Shown: positions 43,362 through 52,652, numbered from the stretch's first letter. The stretch: 64,000 nt of DNA from Halodesulfovibrio aestuarii DSM 17919 = ATCC 29578 (GCF_000384815.1 NZ_ARQF01000021.1:744001-808000), one strand, 5' to 3'. Notes: generated from the sequence alone by a model not told the origin. Translations and numbers: made by a program.

Positions 43362-45848
43362 ATGACGGAACAACATAAGAGCGTTGATCAAGTTTTCTCA
43401 GAGCTATCATCATCAATGAACGGCCTGACCTCAGAAGAAGTCGAAAAACGGCTGGAAAAATACGGACAAAACGCTTTAATTGAAAAAAAGGCTAACCCGT
43501 TACTTAAACTTTTAGGTTTCTTCTGGGGGCCTATTCCATGGATGATCGAAGTAGCTGCCCTGCTATCCGCAATCGTGGGACGCTGGGCAGACTTTGTAAT
43601 TATTGTAGTGCTGCTACTGTTTAATGCTGCTATCGGATTTTTTGAAGAGCATAAGGCATCCAATGCGCTGGATGCTTTGAAAAGTCAGCTGGCTCTCAAA
43701 GCTCGTGCATTGCGGGACAACACATGGGGAGAAGTTGAAGCAAATAATCTGGTACCCGGCGATATTGTACGCCTACGTCTGGGAGACGTCATTCCAGCAG
43801 ATGTTGTTCTTGTAAATGGAGATTATATCAGCGTAGACCAAGCCGCCCTTACTGGAGAATCCCTGCCCGTCACAAAAGGGGTGGGTGACACAGCATATTC
43901 CGGTTCAGTTGCAAAACAGGGAGAAATGATTGCAGTGGTCTCCGGAACCGGATCCAACACCTTTTTTGGACGCACCGCAAAATTGGTAGAATCTGCAGGT
44001 GCAGTCTCACACTTCCAGAAGGCTGTACTCTCCATAGGTAATTACCTAATCTACCTGACTCTTGCTATGGTGGCCGTACTAATTCTTGTAGGTCTTGATC
44101 GTGGAGAACGCCCTCTTGAGCTTGTTCAATTTGCACTGATTTTAACTGTAGCCGCTATTCCTGTAGCTATGCCAGCAGTTCTTTCAGTAACTATGGCTGT
44201 AGGTGGTCTTGCTCTGTCTAAGATGGACGCCATTGTTTCCCGTCTGGAAGCTATTGAAGAAATGGCCGGAATGAATATTTTATGTTCGGATAAAACAGGC
44301 ACTCTGACTCAGAACAAACTCACACTAGGAGACTCGGTTCTCTTTGGAGCCAAAAACGTCGAAGAGTTACTTCTAATAGGTTCTCTAGCCAGCAAAAGTG
44401 AAGATGGAGATTCTATTGATTTGGCGATCATGGCAAAACTTGAAAATCCAGATGCCCTTCAGCAATTTAACCAACTCAAATTTATCCCGTTTGACCCAGT
44501 CCATAAACGAACAGAAGCCGAAATCAAAGGGCCTGAGGAAACAACATTCAGAGTCACTAAAGGAGCCCCACAGACAATAATCAACTTAAGTGACTTGTCC
44601 GAAGCAGACAGAGCTAAGGCGTTAAAAGACGTGGATGATTTTGCAGCAAAAGGCTTCCGGACATTAGGTGTAGCTCGCTCCAGAAATAACAGTTCGTGGG
44701 AATATCTAGGCACGTTGTCTCTGTTTGATCCTCCTCGAGAGGACTCAATTGAAACTATATCGCAGGCCAATAAACACGGCATCGCAGTAAAGATGGTTAC
44801 CGGAGACAATATAGCTATAGCCCGAGAGACAGCTAAAAAGTTAGGACTTAGTACTAACATAATTGAGGCTGAAGCTTTTTTTGATAAGGACGAGGATATA
44901 CAAAGTCTTAGCTCAGATATTGAACGGCGCATTGAGAAAGCCGACGGATTTGCTCAAGTCTTTCCCGAGCACAAGTACGGTATTGTTAAGGCTTTTCAAG
45001 ATCTAGGGCACCTTACAGCTATGACCGGTGACGGTGTTAATGACGCCCCTGCCTTAAAACAGGCTGACGTGGGGGTTGCCGTCTCTGGAGCCACTGACGC
45101 GGCTCGAGCTGCAGCGGATCTGGTTCTCACGGCACCCGGTCTATCCGTTATCATTCGCGCCGTTGAACATGCGCGTATGATCTTTGAACGCATGAATTCC
45201 TACGCCATCTACCGCATAACCGAAACCATCCGTATTATGCTCTTCGTGGTCATAGCCATTCTGGTATACAACTTCTATCCTATTACAGCCATAATGATCA
45301 TCTTGCTGGCACTACTTAATGACATTCCTATCATGACCATAGCCTACGACAACACATGGCTGGATCCCAAACCTGTGCAATGGGATATGAAGCGTGTCTT
45401 GACCGTATCCACAGTGCTGGGGGTTATCGGAGTAGTAGAAACTTTCGGTCTACTAATTATTGCGAAAACCTGGCTTGGTCTGGACATAGCTCAGATTCAG
45501 TCCTTCATTTTCCTCAAACTTTCCGTGGCCGGACATCTTACCCTCTTTGTAGCTCGTTCCCGCAAACCTTTCTGGTGCAGGCCGTTTCCTGCCCCTTCCA
45601 TGATCTGGTCCGCTCTGGCTACTAAGCTTCTTGCTACTCTCATAGTAGGAATGGGTTGGTTTATGGCTGCTGTTCCTTGGGAATACATCGGCCTTATCTG
45701 GGGCTATTGTATTCTTTGGATATTTATCGAGGATTGGACAAAACTGATCATTTACGACCACTTAAAATTGGAAAGTCCGCGTCACAAATGTTTCCTCAAG
45801 TGTCTGAATAAGTCCGTGCATCATCATACGCACTACGGAGTCAAATAG
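43362..45848 (+). CDS. proton-efflux P-type ATPase (type IIIA)
   Basis: 828 residues from the ATG at 43362 with GAGGA. Layout of plasma-membrane H+-ATPases: N-terminal cation ATPase domain (SSSMNGLTSEEVEKRLEKYG), actuator DQAALTGESLPV, phosphorylation site CSDKTGTLTQNKLT, KGAPQ nucleotide-binding segment, hinge MTGDGVNDAPALKQADVGVA and about ten membrane helices. A His-rich C-terminal end (SVHHHTHYG) is present. By family it pumps protons, though bacterial members are little studied. The fragment MWCKIHSC upstream of the chosen start is unlikely to be translated. Confidence 0.88.
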   Translation: MTEQHKSVDQVFSELSSSMNGLTSEEVEKRLEKYGQNALIEKKANPLLKLLGFFWGPIPWMIEVAALLSAIVGRWADFVIIVVLLLFNAAIGFFEEHKASNALDALKSQLALKARALRDNTWGEVEANNLVPGDIVRLRLGDVIPADVVLVNGDYISVDQAALTGESLPVTKGVGDTAYSGSVAKQGEMIAVVSGTGSNTFFGRTAKLVESAGAVSHFQKAVLSIGNYLIYLTLAMVAVLILVGLDRGERPLELVQFALILTVAAIPVAMPAVLSVTMAVGGLALSKMDAIVSRLEAIEEMAGMNILCSDKTGTLTQNKLTLGDSVLFGAKNVEELLLIGSLASKSEDGDSIDLAIMAKLENPDALQQFNQLKFIPFDPVHKRTEAEIKGPEETTFRVTKGAPQTIINLSDLSEADRAKALKDVDDFAAKGFRTLGVARSRNNSSWEYLGTLSLFDPPREDSIETISQANKHGIAVKMVTGDNIAIARETAKKLGLSTNIIEAEAFFDKDEDIQSLSSDIERRIEKADGFAQVFPEHKYGIVKAFQDLGHLTAMTGDGVNDAPALKQADVGVAVSGATDAARAAADLVLTAPGLSVIIRAVEHARMIFERMNSYAIYRITETIRIMLFVVIAILVYNFYPITAIMIILLALLNDIPIMTIAYDNTWLDPKPVQWDMKRVLTVSTVLGVIGVVETFGLLIIAKTWLGLDIAQIQSFIFLKLSVAGHLTLFVARSRKPFWCRPFPAPSMIWSALATKLLATLIVGMGWFMAAVPWEYIGLIWGYCILWIFIEDWTKLIIYDHLKLESPRHKCFLKCLNKSVHHHTHYGVK

Positions 45849-45962
45849 CCCTTTTTAGATATATATTTTCAAGCATCTTTGCTCGTGGCTGGTCTTATTC
45901 AATCCGGAGATTGTCAACGTATTAGCATAGCTTGTTTTAGCACATTACCAGTTTGACGGCGG

Positions 45963-47663
45963 TTAGCTGGCAGTCTCAAAAAAGGTTGGTTCACACTGGA
46001 CTACTTCTTTATACGAGGCGTATTGGCGGATAGTACCATCACCCGTAATATGGATAATTGATTCAAAATGCTGAAGTAAACTCATATTGTGCACAATCAT
46101 CAGGACGGTTTTTTCTTTAAGGGTAGTATGGAGCAGATCCAGCAATCTGTTTTCAGACTCTGTATCCATGTTGGATGTGGCTTCATCAAACAGGTACCAG
46201 CTGGTATTGCGTAGTAATGCTCGTGCCAGAAGAATTTTTTGACGTTGCCCACCGGACAACTGCTTGCCGTTTTCCCCCACTGAAGATGCCATCTGTAGCT
46301 CTTGTAGCCCACACTCTTTTATTCTCTCAATCAAATTGTTTTCAGAATATGAGACAGACATACAAAGATTATCGAGAACGGATCGATTGAACAAAAAACT
46401 GTCTTGCCCGATAGCAGAAAAAGATGCGCGATATTTTTGCAAGTCATACTCGCTGATATCTTTTCCATTTAGAGTAATTATGCCCTGATTCGGCTTAAAG
46501 AAACGTTCGATCAAAGAAAATACTGTGGATTTACCTGCACCATTTTGTCCGATGATGGCAATTTTCTCACCTTGTCCTACCGTTAAATTCGCATCTTTCA
46601 AAACATACTTATCACCATAGGCAAATGAGACATTCTTGAAAGCCAGCTCACAAAATTCAGGAACGGACTCACTGCCTCCCTGCTCACAATGTTCAGAACT
46701 GTGATCGAGTAAAAGAAAATAGCGCTCTGCGGAAGGGATAATGCCAGAAAGTAAAAATTTAATATTAAGAACGGCAGAAATGGGGTCAAGCACTTGTATG
46801 CTGTAGCTGATAAATGCAAACAAGCTCCCCATAGTAAGAGAATTATCCAAGATAAAATATGCACCTGTCAGCAGTAAAATTGCTTCCAAGCTGTGTATAA
46901 AAAAAACTTCAGAGCATAAATTCATGCTTTGCAGAATGGTTACCTTGCGTTGAGCATTAGCTACAGAAAAAACCTGCTTTGCAGCTTCATCCTGCATCTT
47001 ATTTTGGATACCGAACAAACGGATATCCTTGATGCCATTCAAACTGTCTCCAAACCAATGTCCGAAGGACGTGATAAAATTTAATAGAACGTTAAACTGT
47101 TTTTTTTGTCTGTTGGAAAAGTAATGAACGCACAAGTATTTGACTGGAATAAAAAGAAAAACAAGCATAGCGAGTCGTTGGTCAATTACAAACAATCCGA
47201 CAATTCCGCCACAAAAAGTAAGCAATTGTGTTACCACAAAAAAAACTGAGTTGTCGCAAATCTTATTAAGGTTACCAATGTCCGTAGTTAAATCATTGAG
47301 CATTTCCGCACTGTTTTTCTTTGTGAAATACGCGATATCTACGCGTAAGAAACTATCAAATGCATCTTTAACTAGTTTCTGATGTATTCCGGAGGCGATG
47401 TCCGCCCGCAAAAATTCCTTAAGCATCTCAGCCAGTGAACTGAGTATGATCGTGCCCAACATCATTGCAACAATGATACATACTGTCGTGAAATCTTGTT
47501 TTAGTACGCCGTCATCAATAAGCATTTTGTTCAAAAGCGGATATGCTATGGAAGCTGCGGTAAAAACTACAAGGCACAACAAAATCAACGCCAGTTTTCT
47601 TTTATAAAAAGAAAAAAGTGTAATGATGCGTGAAATAATCTGTTTATTTTGATTGAATGGCAT
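45963..47663 (-). CDS. ABC transporter, fused permease-ATPase (RiPP exporter)
   Basis: 566 residues. Six membrane helices (about residues 15-310) precede an ATPase domain with Walker A IGQNGAGKST, LSGGQRQKILLARALL and Walker B WYLFDEATSNMD. No N-terminal peptidase domain (C39) is present, which fits the separate subtilase gene directly upstream (three bases apart). Last gene of the peptide cluster; it should export the matured Cys-rich peptide. Confidence 0.85.
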   Translation of the reverse strand: MPFNQNKQIISRIITLFSFYKRKLALILLCLVVFTAASIAYPLLNKMLIDDGVLKQDFTTVCIIVAMMLGTIILSSLAEMLKEFLRADIASGIHQKLVKDAFDSFLRVDIAYFTKKNSAEMLNDLTTDIGNLNKICDNSVFFVVTQLLTFCGGIVGLFVIDQRLAMLVFLFIPVKYLCVHYFSNRQKKQFNVLLNFITSFGHWFGDSLNGIKDIRLFGIQNKMQDEAAKQVFSVANAQRKVTILQSMNLCSEVFFIHSLEAILLLTGAYFILDNSLTMGSLFAFISYSIQVLDPISAVLNIKFLLSGIIPSAERYFLLLDHSSEHCEQGGSESVPEFCELAFKNVSFAYGDKYVLKDANLTVGQGEKIAIIGQNGAGKSTVFSLIERFFKPNQGIITLNGKDISEYDLQKYRASFSAIGQDSFLFNRSVLDNLCMSVSYSENNLIERIKECGLQELQMASSVGENGKQLSGGQRQKILLARALLRNTSWYLFDEATSNMDTESENRLLDLLHTTLKEKTVLMIVHNMSLLQHFESIIHITGDGTIRQYASYKEVVQCEPTFFETAS

Positions 47664-47666
47664 TGG

Positions 47667-49223
47667 TCAGCAATCCAGTGTTGATAAAATGGTTTTGTAT
47701 ACCATGCTAATAAAGTTTTTTTCCGTGCAACCAGTGCTACTTGTTGCTGGAATATGATGTGATGATTGCCATTGATGTCGACCTTCGTCCAAGTTGCTAT
47801 TCCAGCATATTGTCGCCCCATCAGTACTGCTGCAATAAATTGCGATATCAGCAAGTTTGTCCATATGGGACGCTGTCTGCTTATCAAACGCACCTTCTAA
47901 AAGCTGGACTCCACAAATATGCACATCTGCTTGTGCAGTTTCTTCCATTGCTCGAAAAAAGGAGTCATCTTGTAGTGTTTCGTACTGAATATAGTAAAAA
48001 CGTTGCAGAGTTCCCGCAGGTACATTGGTCGCTATGCAAGCATGATATCCGTCCGTGGAGAAACTCTGTGCTAATTGTGCGCAAGTTCGCAACAATGTCT
48101 TTGAAGTGTGATCATAGACTATGATGAATGGAGCCTCTAAAGACTGCTGTTTCGGGAGAGGAAAATGCGGCAGACGCTTCTGTGAGCTCCAAAACTTATG
48201 TTGGAAACCTGCAGGGGGAAGTACAGAGAAGCTGTCAACAATCGCGACATGTTTTTCCATACTGCATACGTGGCGTATCATTTTTTGTTTCTCAGCCCGT
48301 GTCATAGTGTCATCAAAAGCCAAAACTATGGTGTCAAACTCACTACACCGTGTTGATGATGCACTATTACGCAATATACCATACTGGTTCAGAGGCACTT
48401 CCATGACCACATGAAAAAAGAAGAACTCTGTTAAGCCGCTCACATCGCCAATAACGAATGCATTAACAATCCAGTCAGGAAAACAAGGCGCATGCCTGAA
48501 CAGTGGCATTTGAATATATGAAGCTAATGCTTCCAGTGTCTGTACAGGATGAAACCTGTACCCTTCATATAACATGGAGCATATACAGGCCGTTACATAC
48601 GGTGCAGCAAAGCTATTCCCTGTGCCTGTTGAAATTCTTTCTAAGGTCTTGCATTGTAATGTATGATTGCCCCGTGCGGAGACCTCAATACCGTTAAAAG
48701 GACGATCGCAGAGTTTTAATTTCTGTTCGTCGGGCAATTCAGCTTCCTGCACACCGATAACATTCGAAAAAGATGCAGGATACGTCATATAGCCGATATT
48801 TGATTGAGCACAGACAACTATGGAACGCTTACTCAGCATGGAAATCAATGGTTGTAAGACATCAGCATCAGCAAAATTAACAGATCCAGCGCAAATTGTG
48901 ACAATGTCAACAGAGTGATTAACGCACCATAAAAGGGCAGCACATAGAGCTTGAATATCGCCCTTTCCATTATGGTTATTGAGAACTTTTAAGCTACTGC
49001 ACCGAAATAAATGGCAATATTTTTTTAAGATTGCCGCACACGTTGTTCCATGCGTCAGTTCTTTTACATCATGAACTGCACGTGGAACAAAGGTGTTTGT
49101 ATCCGACGCAAATTCAAGATCATAACATAACGGTATATCGAAAATACTCCCGTTAATCCCGTCATCAATAAAAACAACATGTGCAGCAGCCATATGTGCT
49201 CCCGCAATGGGAGATATGTTCAT
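47667..49223 (-). CDS. S8-family subtilase of the RiPP cluster
   Basis: 518 residues. The catalytic triad is visible: Asp in VVFIDDGING, His in ELTHGTTCAAILKK and Ser in STGTGNSFAAPYVTA. No signal peptide, so it is cytoplasmic, and it is probably the leader-cleaving protease of the peptide. The C-terminal 250 residues are beta-rich and not recognised (they include VCSMEKHVAIVDSF-like and FSTDGYHACIATNVP stretches). It belongs to the set of proteins that accompany CLI_3235-type precursors in clostridia. Co-directional with neighbours. Confidence 0.82.
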   Translation of the reverse strand: MNISPIAGAHMAAAHVVFIDDGINGSIFDIPLCYDLEFASDTNTFVPRAVHDVKELTHGTTCAAILKKYCHLFRCSSLKVLNNHNGKGDIQALCAALLWCVNHSVDIVTICAGSVNFADADVLQPLISMLSKRSIVVCAQSNIGYMTYPASFSNVIGVQEAELPDEQKLKLCDRPFNGIEVSARGNHTLQCKTLERISTGTGNSFAAPYVTACICSMLYEGYRFHPVQTLEALASYIQMPLFRHAPCFPDWIVNAFVIGDVSGLTEFFFFHVVMEVPLNQYGILRNSASSTRCSEFDTIVLAFDDTMTRAEKQKMIRHVCSMEKHVAIVDSFSVLPPAGFQHKFWSSQKRLPHFPLPKQQSLEAPFIIVYDHTSKTLLRTCAQLAQSFSTDGYHACIATNVPAGTLQRFYYIQYETLQDDSFFRAMEETAQADVHICGVQLLEGAFDKQTASHMDKLADIAIYCSSTDGATICWNSNLDEGRHQWQSSHHIPATSSTGCTEKNFISMVYKTILSTLDC

Positions 49224-49226
49224 GGG

Positions 49227-49487
49227 TTATTCCACTAGCCTATTTCCAATGATTTCAGTCAAACCATCAAGAGTATAGAAGCTAGGATCCTGAACATCTT
49301 TTTCTAAAGAAATAGAGAACTTTTTTTCCACTTCGAAAAAAACATATACCAAATCGCATGCATATATTTTTATGCGCTTCCCAAAAAAATTCTCCTTCCC
49401 TAAGCCTTTTTCAAGTAAATTGATATCAAACTTGTCCACAAAGAGTGCGTTCACAAATGCGCGTATCGTCTGAGTTTGAGCATTCAC
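49227..49487 (-). CDS. acyl-carrier-like protein of peptide maturation cluster
   Basis: 86 residues from GTG 49487, which follows AAAGGAAC; an earlier GTG at 49532 overlaps the upstream gene. Helical, with the ACP-type pattern FFGKRIKIYACDLVYVFFEV + EKKFSISLEKD. The place of the phosphopantetheine serine (DSL in ACPs) reads YAC, so no carrier serine is visible. It fits the acyl-carrier-related family (TIGR04069-like) known from clostridial peptide clusters. A protein-protein scaffold for the maturase is more likely than a true acyl carrier (inference). Confidence 0.7.
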   Translation of the reverse strand: MNAQTQTIRAFVNALFVDKFDINLLEKGLGKENFFGKRIKIYACDLVYVFFEVEKKFSISLEKDVQDPSFYTLDGLTEIIGNRLVE

Positions 49488-49525
49488 GTGAGTGTTCCTT
49501 TCGTTAAAACTGTTGCTAAGAGTGG

Positions 49526-50638
49526 CTAACACACTTCGACCTCAGCATTTGCAGCGAGCTGGTCAATGATCTTCATAAAAAAATGTTCCCGTTTCTGTCG
49601 GATTTCAATGGTGGTAGTCATATCCGTAAAGGGCTTGGAAGAAAGAACCTCAGGTTCAAGCATCAAAAGCGGAAAATGATCATCCTGTTCGTAGCCAGAA
49701 AACGTAGTCGTAATATTATCGAGAAGGAAACCGGAAACATCGATGCTGAATCTGTTCTCTAATAATTGAGTTAAGTTACTAAAATATTCTTTTGGATATT
49801 CATTATAAAGAGTGCAGATAATGGAAGCATCCGGCGAGATTCCCTGCGTCATCTCAAACGCAGTAATACCGAATCTGTTTGTAATTTTGGATGTTGCTGG
49901 GAGTAAACCTCCAGGTACGCCGATGATAATGACGTCAGGAGACTCAGTGACTTCGATATACTTTACGTAGTTACTGAAGAGAAGAATCTTCTCTTCCTCT
50001 GTAAAATCTTTGCTGAACATAAATCCGGGCACAGGGTTTCCTCCAACCAATTCTCCATATCCCCGGGAAGTAACCAGAGACACTTTGTAGCCTTGAGTTG
50101 TAAGAAAATCTTCCAGTGCAAGTTGTGTTTCAAATTTACTAACTTGTTCAATAAGTCCAAAGACCATTATAACAGGAGCATGGATGTCTTGCGCAATAAT
50201 TTCATTACGCAATGCCTGCTTTGCTGTTTGGATGTGCTCAATGTTTTTATTGATATACTGAAATGTTACGCCATATTCAGAACATTTTTGTACAAGCCTA
50301 TCACGTTCGGTTTCTGTCAGGTCAACTGTACAGGCAATGTTTTTCTTTCGTTCTATAGCAAGGTGCATACGTGGAATCAGACATTCATCCTTGCTCACGT
50401 GATTGTCAGATTGTGTGAAGAGAACTGTTTCACATTGTTCTAAGGCTTGTTCAAAATCATTTGTGACTGTCATTCCGAGGGGAGAACCTTTGTCGGCTAC
50501 ACCTGCATCCAGCCCGCACACTCCCCAACCGGAAGGAGAAACCAGCGCGGTAAAATCGAATTGTTTCACTTTGTCTGCATAGCGCAGTATTGGAAGAAAC
50601 TGTCTGTCAAAAGGATATACAAGAGTTTTCTGTGCCAT
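49526..50638 (-). CDS. peptide maturation system protein, TIGR04066-like
   Basis: 370 residues, the start six bases past the maturase stop. The N-terminus has YPFDRQFLPILRYADKVKQF and GWGVCGLDAGVADKGSPLG. In the middle, PVIMVFGLIEQVSKFETQLA and TSRGYGELVGGNPVPGFMFS resemble a P-loop-like fold without a standard Walker A. The C-terminus has EMTQGISPDASIICTLYNEYP. By its position and motifs it fits the TIGR04066 peptide maturation family that accompanies Cys-rich-peptide radical SAM maturases. No known reaction. Confidence 0.72.
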   Translation of the reverse strand: MAQKTLVYPFDRQFLPILRYADKVKQFDFTALVSPSGWGVCGLDAGVADKGSPLGMTVTNDFEQALEQCETVLFTQSDNHVSKDECLIPRMHLAIERKKNIACTVDLTETERDRLVQKCSEYGVTFQYINKNIEHIQTAKQALRNEIIAQDIHAPVIMVFGLIEQVSKFETQLALEDFLTTQGYKVSLVTSRGYGELVGGNPVPGFMFSKDFTEEEKILLFSNYVKYIEVTESPDVIIIGVPGGLLPATSKITNRFGITAFEMTQGISPDASIICTLYNEYPKEYFSNLTQLLENRFSIDVSGFLLDNITTTFSGYEQDDHFPLLMLEPEVLSSKPFTDMTTTIEIRQKREHFFMKIIDQLAANAEVEVC

Positions 50639-50644
50639 GCGCTT

Positions 50645-52084
50645 TTATCCCCATGCCTGTAATGTTGTTTTTTCATTTTCGAAAACATAGCCATGTTCAA
50701 GTAGCGTGCAGTAGTCGCGTAAAATTTCATGGGTTAAATATTTAACGCTGCTACATTCCTCAAGTCTCTTTTGTTTTGACAACGAATCAATATCATCCGC
50801 AACCGCAACACACTGATAGCAATGAATAAATGCCCAACATTTTTTGCATACATCTTCTGTAAGACGAGCAATGTTCAAAATTTTAGAAACTTGCTGCATA
50901 TCAAAACCAGTGTCGATATGCCCGATACACGTGTTCTTTGATGTTTCACTTACCCGTTCACAGGGATAGAGTTCACCATCCACATTCATAAAAAGCTTTG
51001 TCGCTCCGGGAACGCATGGCCCACCCGGATGGCATTTCTCTGGTAACGATGAATAATGTTGACGCACTAAATACATTCGAGTCTGAATTTGTTGAAATTT
51101 TTCAGCCATGATTGCTGAAATGTACTTCCCATCGACCCGTTGTAATTTGTGAAGTAACAGTTTGAATTTATCTATTTCTTCATCAATAAAAAAGCTGTCT
51201 GGAACAATGACTTCATCTTTCTTATACTGCATTGAAACAAGGCTGGCTGTTACTTGTGCGCCTTCGAGTTCCTTGCTGGTTATAAAAAAGTTGTTTGTAC
51301 ACGCTTTACCTAGTGTCGGATCGATAACTGCATTAAAGATAATACGTTTATAAAATTCAGGGAAATGTGTTTTAATATGTTGAAGATTATGCATGATGGC
51401 ATCGAACGTCCCCTTACCGGAGGCCGCAAAAACACGGTTTTTATCGTGTACTTCCTTTGAACCATCAAGACTGATCATAACTGAAAAGGCATTTTCGGAT
51501 AAAAACCTAATATTTTCATCGGTAAAGAGTGTGCCGTTTGTCGTAACGTTAAAGAAAACCTTTTTACCTTCCGCACTTTTTTTTGCGTACGCGACTACCT
51601 TCTTCATTAAATCAAAAGCAAGCAGAGGCTCCCCGCCATAGAAATTGATTGCTACTGTCGGAATATCAACCGAACGCTGCAGAACAAAATCAATGCCTTT
51701 CTTTGCCATTTCAAAGGACATTTTTTTTCCGCTATGTTCCCTACTCTTATAACTTCCTGAGTAGATGCAGTATTTGCATCGCAGATTGCATTGCTGAGTA
51801 ACCTGAAGTGTAATGCCTTCAACTCTTCGGCATAAAATTTCATTTAGAATTTGTTCGTATTGATGTTCAATTTGACAAACAGGGGAAGGATGAAGGTAAC
51901 CTTCTCCGTACAATTTTTTTAAAAAAAGAGTATCGTCATTAGATAACTGCGTTTCTGTTTTTTTATCAAAAAGTGCATGAATATTCTTTGGAACTTTTAT
52001 CACAGCATTTTTGTTGCCGTCGAAGAGGTAGTAATTACGTGGAGTGCAAAAAGGGTGCACTAGAGCTTTCGATAGTTCTTGCAT
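50645..52084 (-). CDS. radical SAM peptide maturase (CcpM-like, SPASM)
   Basis: 479 residues. The SAM cluster motif is CNLRCKYC in QQCNLRCKYCIYSGSYKSR. An N-terminal region of about 80 residues (NYYLFDGNKNAVIKVPKNIH) has the winged-helix look of a RiPP-recognition element. The C-terminal SPASM-type end has Cys-rich clusters CHPGGPCVPG, LYPCERVSE, then EDVCKKCWAFIHCYQC, for auxiliary 4Fe-4S clusters. It resembles the Cys-rich peptide radical SAM maturase (TIGR04068) family. It should install thioether or related links on the precursor's cysteines. It is 109 bases after the precursor gene. Confidence 0.82.
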   Translation of the reverse strand: MQELSKALVHPFCTPRNYYLFDGNKNAVIKVPKNIHALFDKKTETQLSNDDTLFLKKLYGEGYLHPSPVCQIEHQYEQILNEILCRRVEGITLQVTQQCNLRCKYCIYSGSYKSREHSGKKMSFEMAKKGIDFVLQRSVDIPTVAINFYGGEPLLAFDLMKKVVAYAKKSAEGKKVFFNVTTNGTLFTDENIRFLSENAFSVMISLDGSKEVHDKNRVFAASGKGTFDAIMHNLQHIKTHFPEFYKRIIFNAVIDPTLGKACTNNFFITSKELEGAQVTASLVSMQYKKDEVIVPDSFFIDEEIDKFKLLLHKLQRVDGKYISAIMAEKFQQIQTRMYLVRQHYSSLPEKCHPGGPCVPGATKLFMNVDGELYPCERVSETSKNTCIGHIDTGFDMQQVSKILNIARLTEDVCKKCWAFIHCYQCVAVADDIDSLSKQKRLEECSSVKYLTHEILRDYCTLLEHGYVFENEKTTLQAWG

Positions 52085-52140
52085 ATGAATCTGCTCATCT
52101 GTAAATGTTATACGCGTTTAAAAAATAGCCTTTACAATAT

Positions 52141-52178
52141 GAGTATAGCTAAGACGTTATTACACCTTAGCTATACTC
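52141..52178 (-). terminator. hairpin between precursor and maturase genes
   Basis: GAGTATAGCTAAG (52141-52153) pairs exactly with CTTAGCTATACTC (52166-52178) over a 12-base loop. No strong U-tract follows, so a partial terminator or an mRNA-stabilising end is likely. It sits 16 bases beyond the precursor stop. Such hairpins are common behind RiPP precursor genes and allow more precursor than enzyme mRNA. Confidence 0.75.
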
Positions 52179-52193
52179 TGAATGCGTTACATA

Positions 52194-52340
52194 CTAGTGA
52201 ACAGAGTTGCTTCTTTTTATAGAATAAGTAATGCTGTAGCGGGTGTTACGTATGTAACAAGAGCAGTAAGAGCAGTAGCAAGAGCTGAATGCAGAAACTG
52301 TGTTAGTTGTATTTTGGTTTTTTTTAGCAAGTTTTTTCAT
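52194..52340 (-). CDS. Cys-rich RiPP precursor peptide (48 residues)
   Basis: ATG 52340 after AAAAAAGGAAATTACA opens a frame of 48 codons ending TAG. The leader is MKKLAKKNQNTTNTVSAF and the core begins SSCYCSYCSCYIRNTRYSIT. Four cysteines lie in a C-x-C-x2-C-x-C cluster (residues 21-28). MKKLAKKN is the start typical of CLI_3235-type precursors and the cluster downstream encodes the expected maturase, TIGR04066-like protein, ACP-like protein, subtilase and exporter. A basic C-terminal tail of 20 residues (RNTRYSITYSIKRSNSVH) follows the Cys cluster and is less usual. The gene was read directly from the sequence. Confidence 0.8.
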   Translation of the reverse strand: MKKLAKKNQNTTNTVSAFSSCYCSYCSCYIRNTRYSITYSIKRSNSVH

Positions 52341-52371
52341 TGTAATTTCCTTTTTTAGTAGTTTGTGAATC

Positions 52372-52385
52372 AGAAATCGATTTCT
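52372..52385. promoter_or_regulatory. 14-base perfect palindrome in the RiPP operon leader
   Basis: AGAAATCGATTTCT is a perfect palindrome 32 bases ahead of the precursor start and 30 bases downstream of a -10-like TATAAT (52420-52415, minus strand). Its place after the putative start of transcription suggests a repressor operator. No strong -35 is visible. Confidence 0.5.
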
Positions 52386-52548
52386 TCTTACAGGTTTCCC
52401 TATATCGAAATTAGATTATACTCTATTTTTTTATTTATAACAGTATTGCAGCAAAAAAATATATTAGTACTCAGTACATAGTACAAAAAAAGCCCCTACC
52501 ATACGGTAAAAATTGAAAGTTACCATAATGCCCAATTATGAGTTAAAA

Positions 52549-52583
52549 AATAAGCCCCATAGGAACTACCTATGGAGCTTATT
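52549..52583 (-). terminator. terminator of the nifU-like gene
   Basis: AATAAGCcCCATAGG (52549-52563), loop AACTA, CCTATGGaGCTTATT (52569-52583). It lies about 70 bases past the NifU-like stop on the minus strand; A-runs outside give the U-tract. It separates that gene from the RiPP operon promoter. Confidence 0.8.
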
Positions 52584-52652
52584 CTTACTTTTCAGTCAGA
52601 TCGTTTTTGCTTACGTAAATTTCTATTTTCGGCTCCTAGAGCCGGAAGAATC

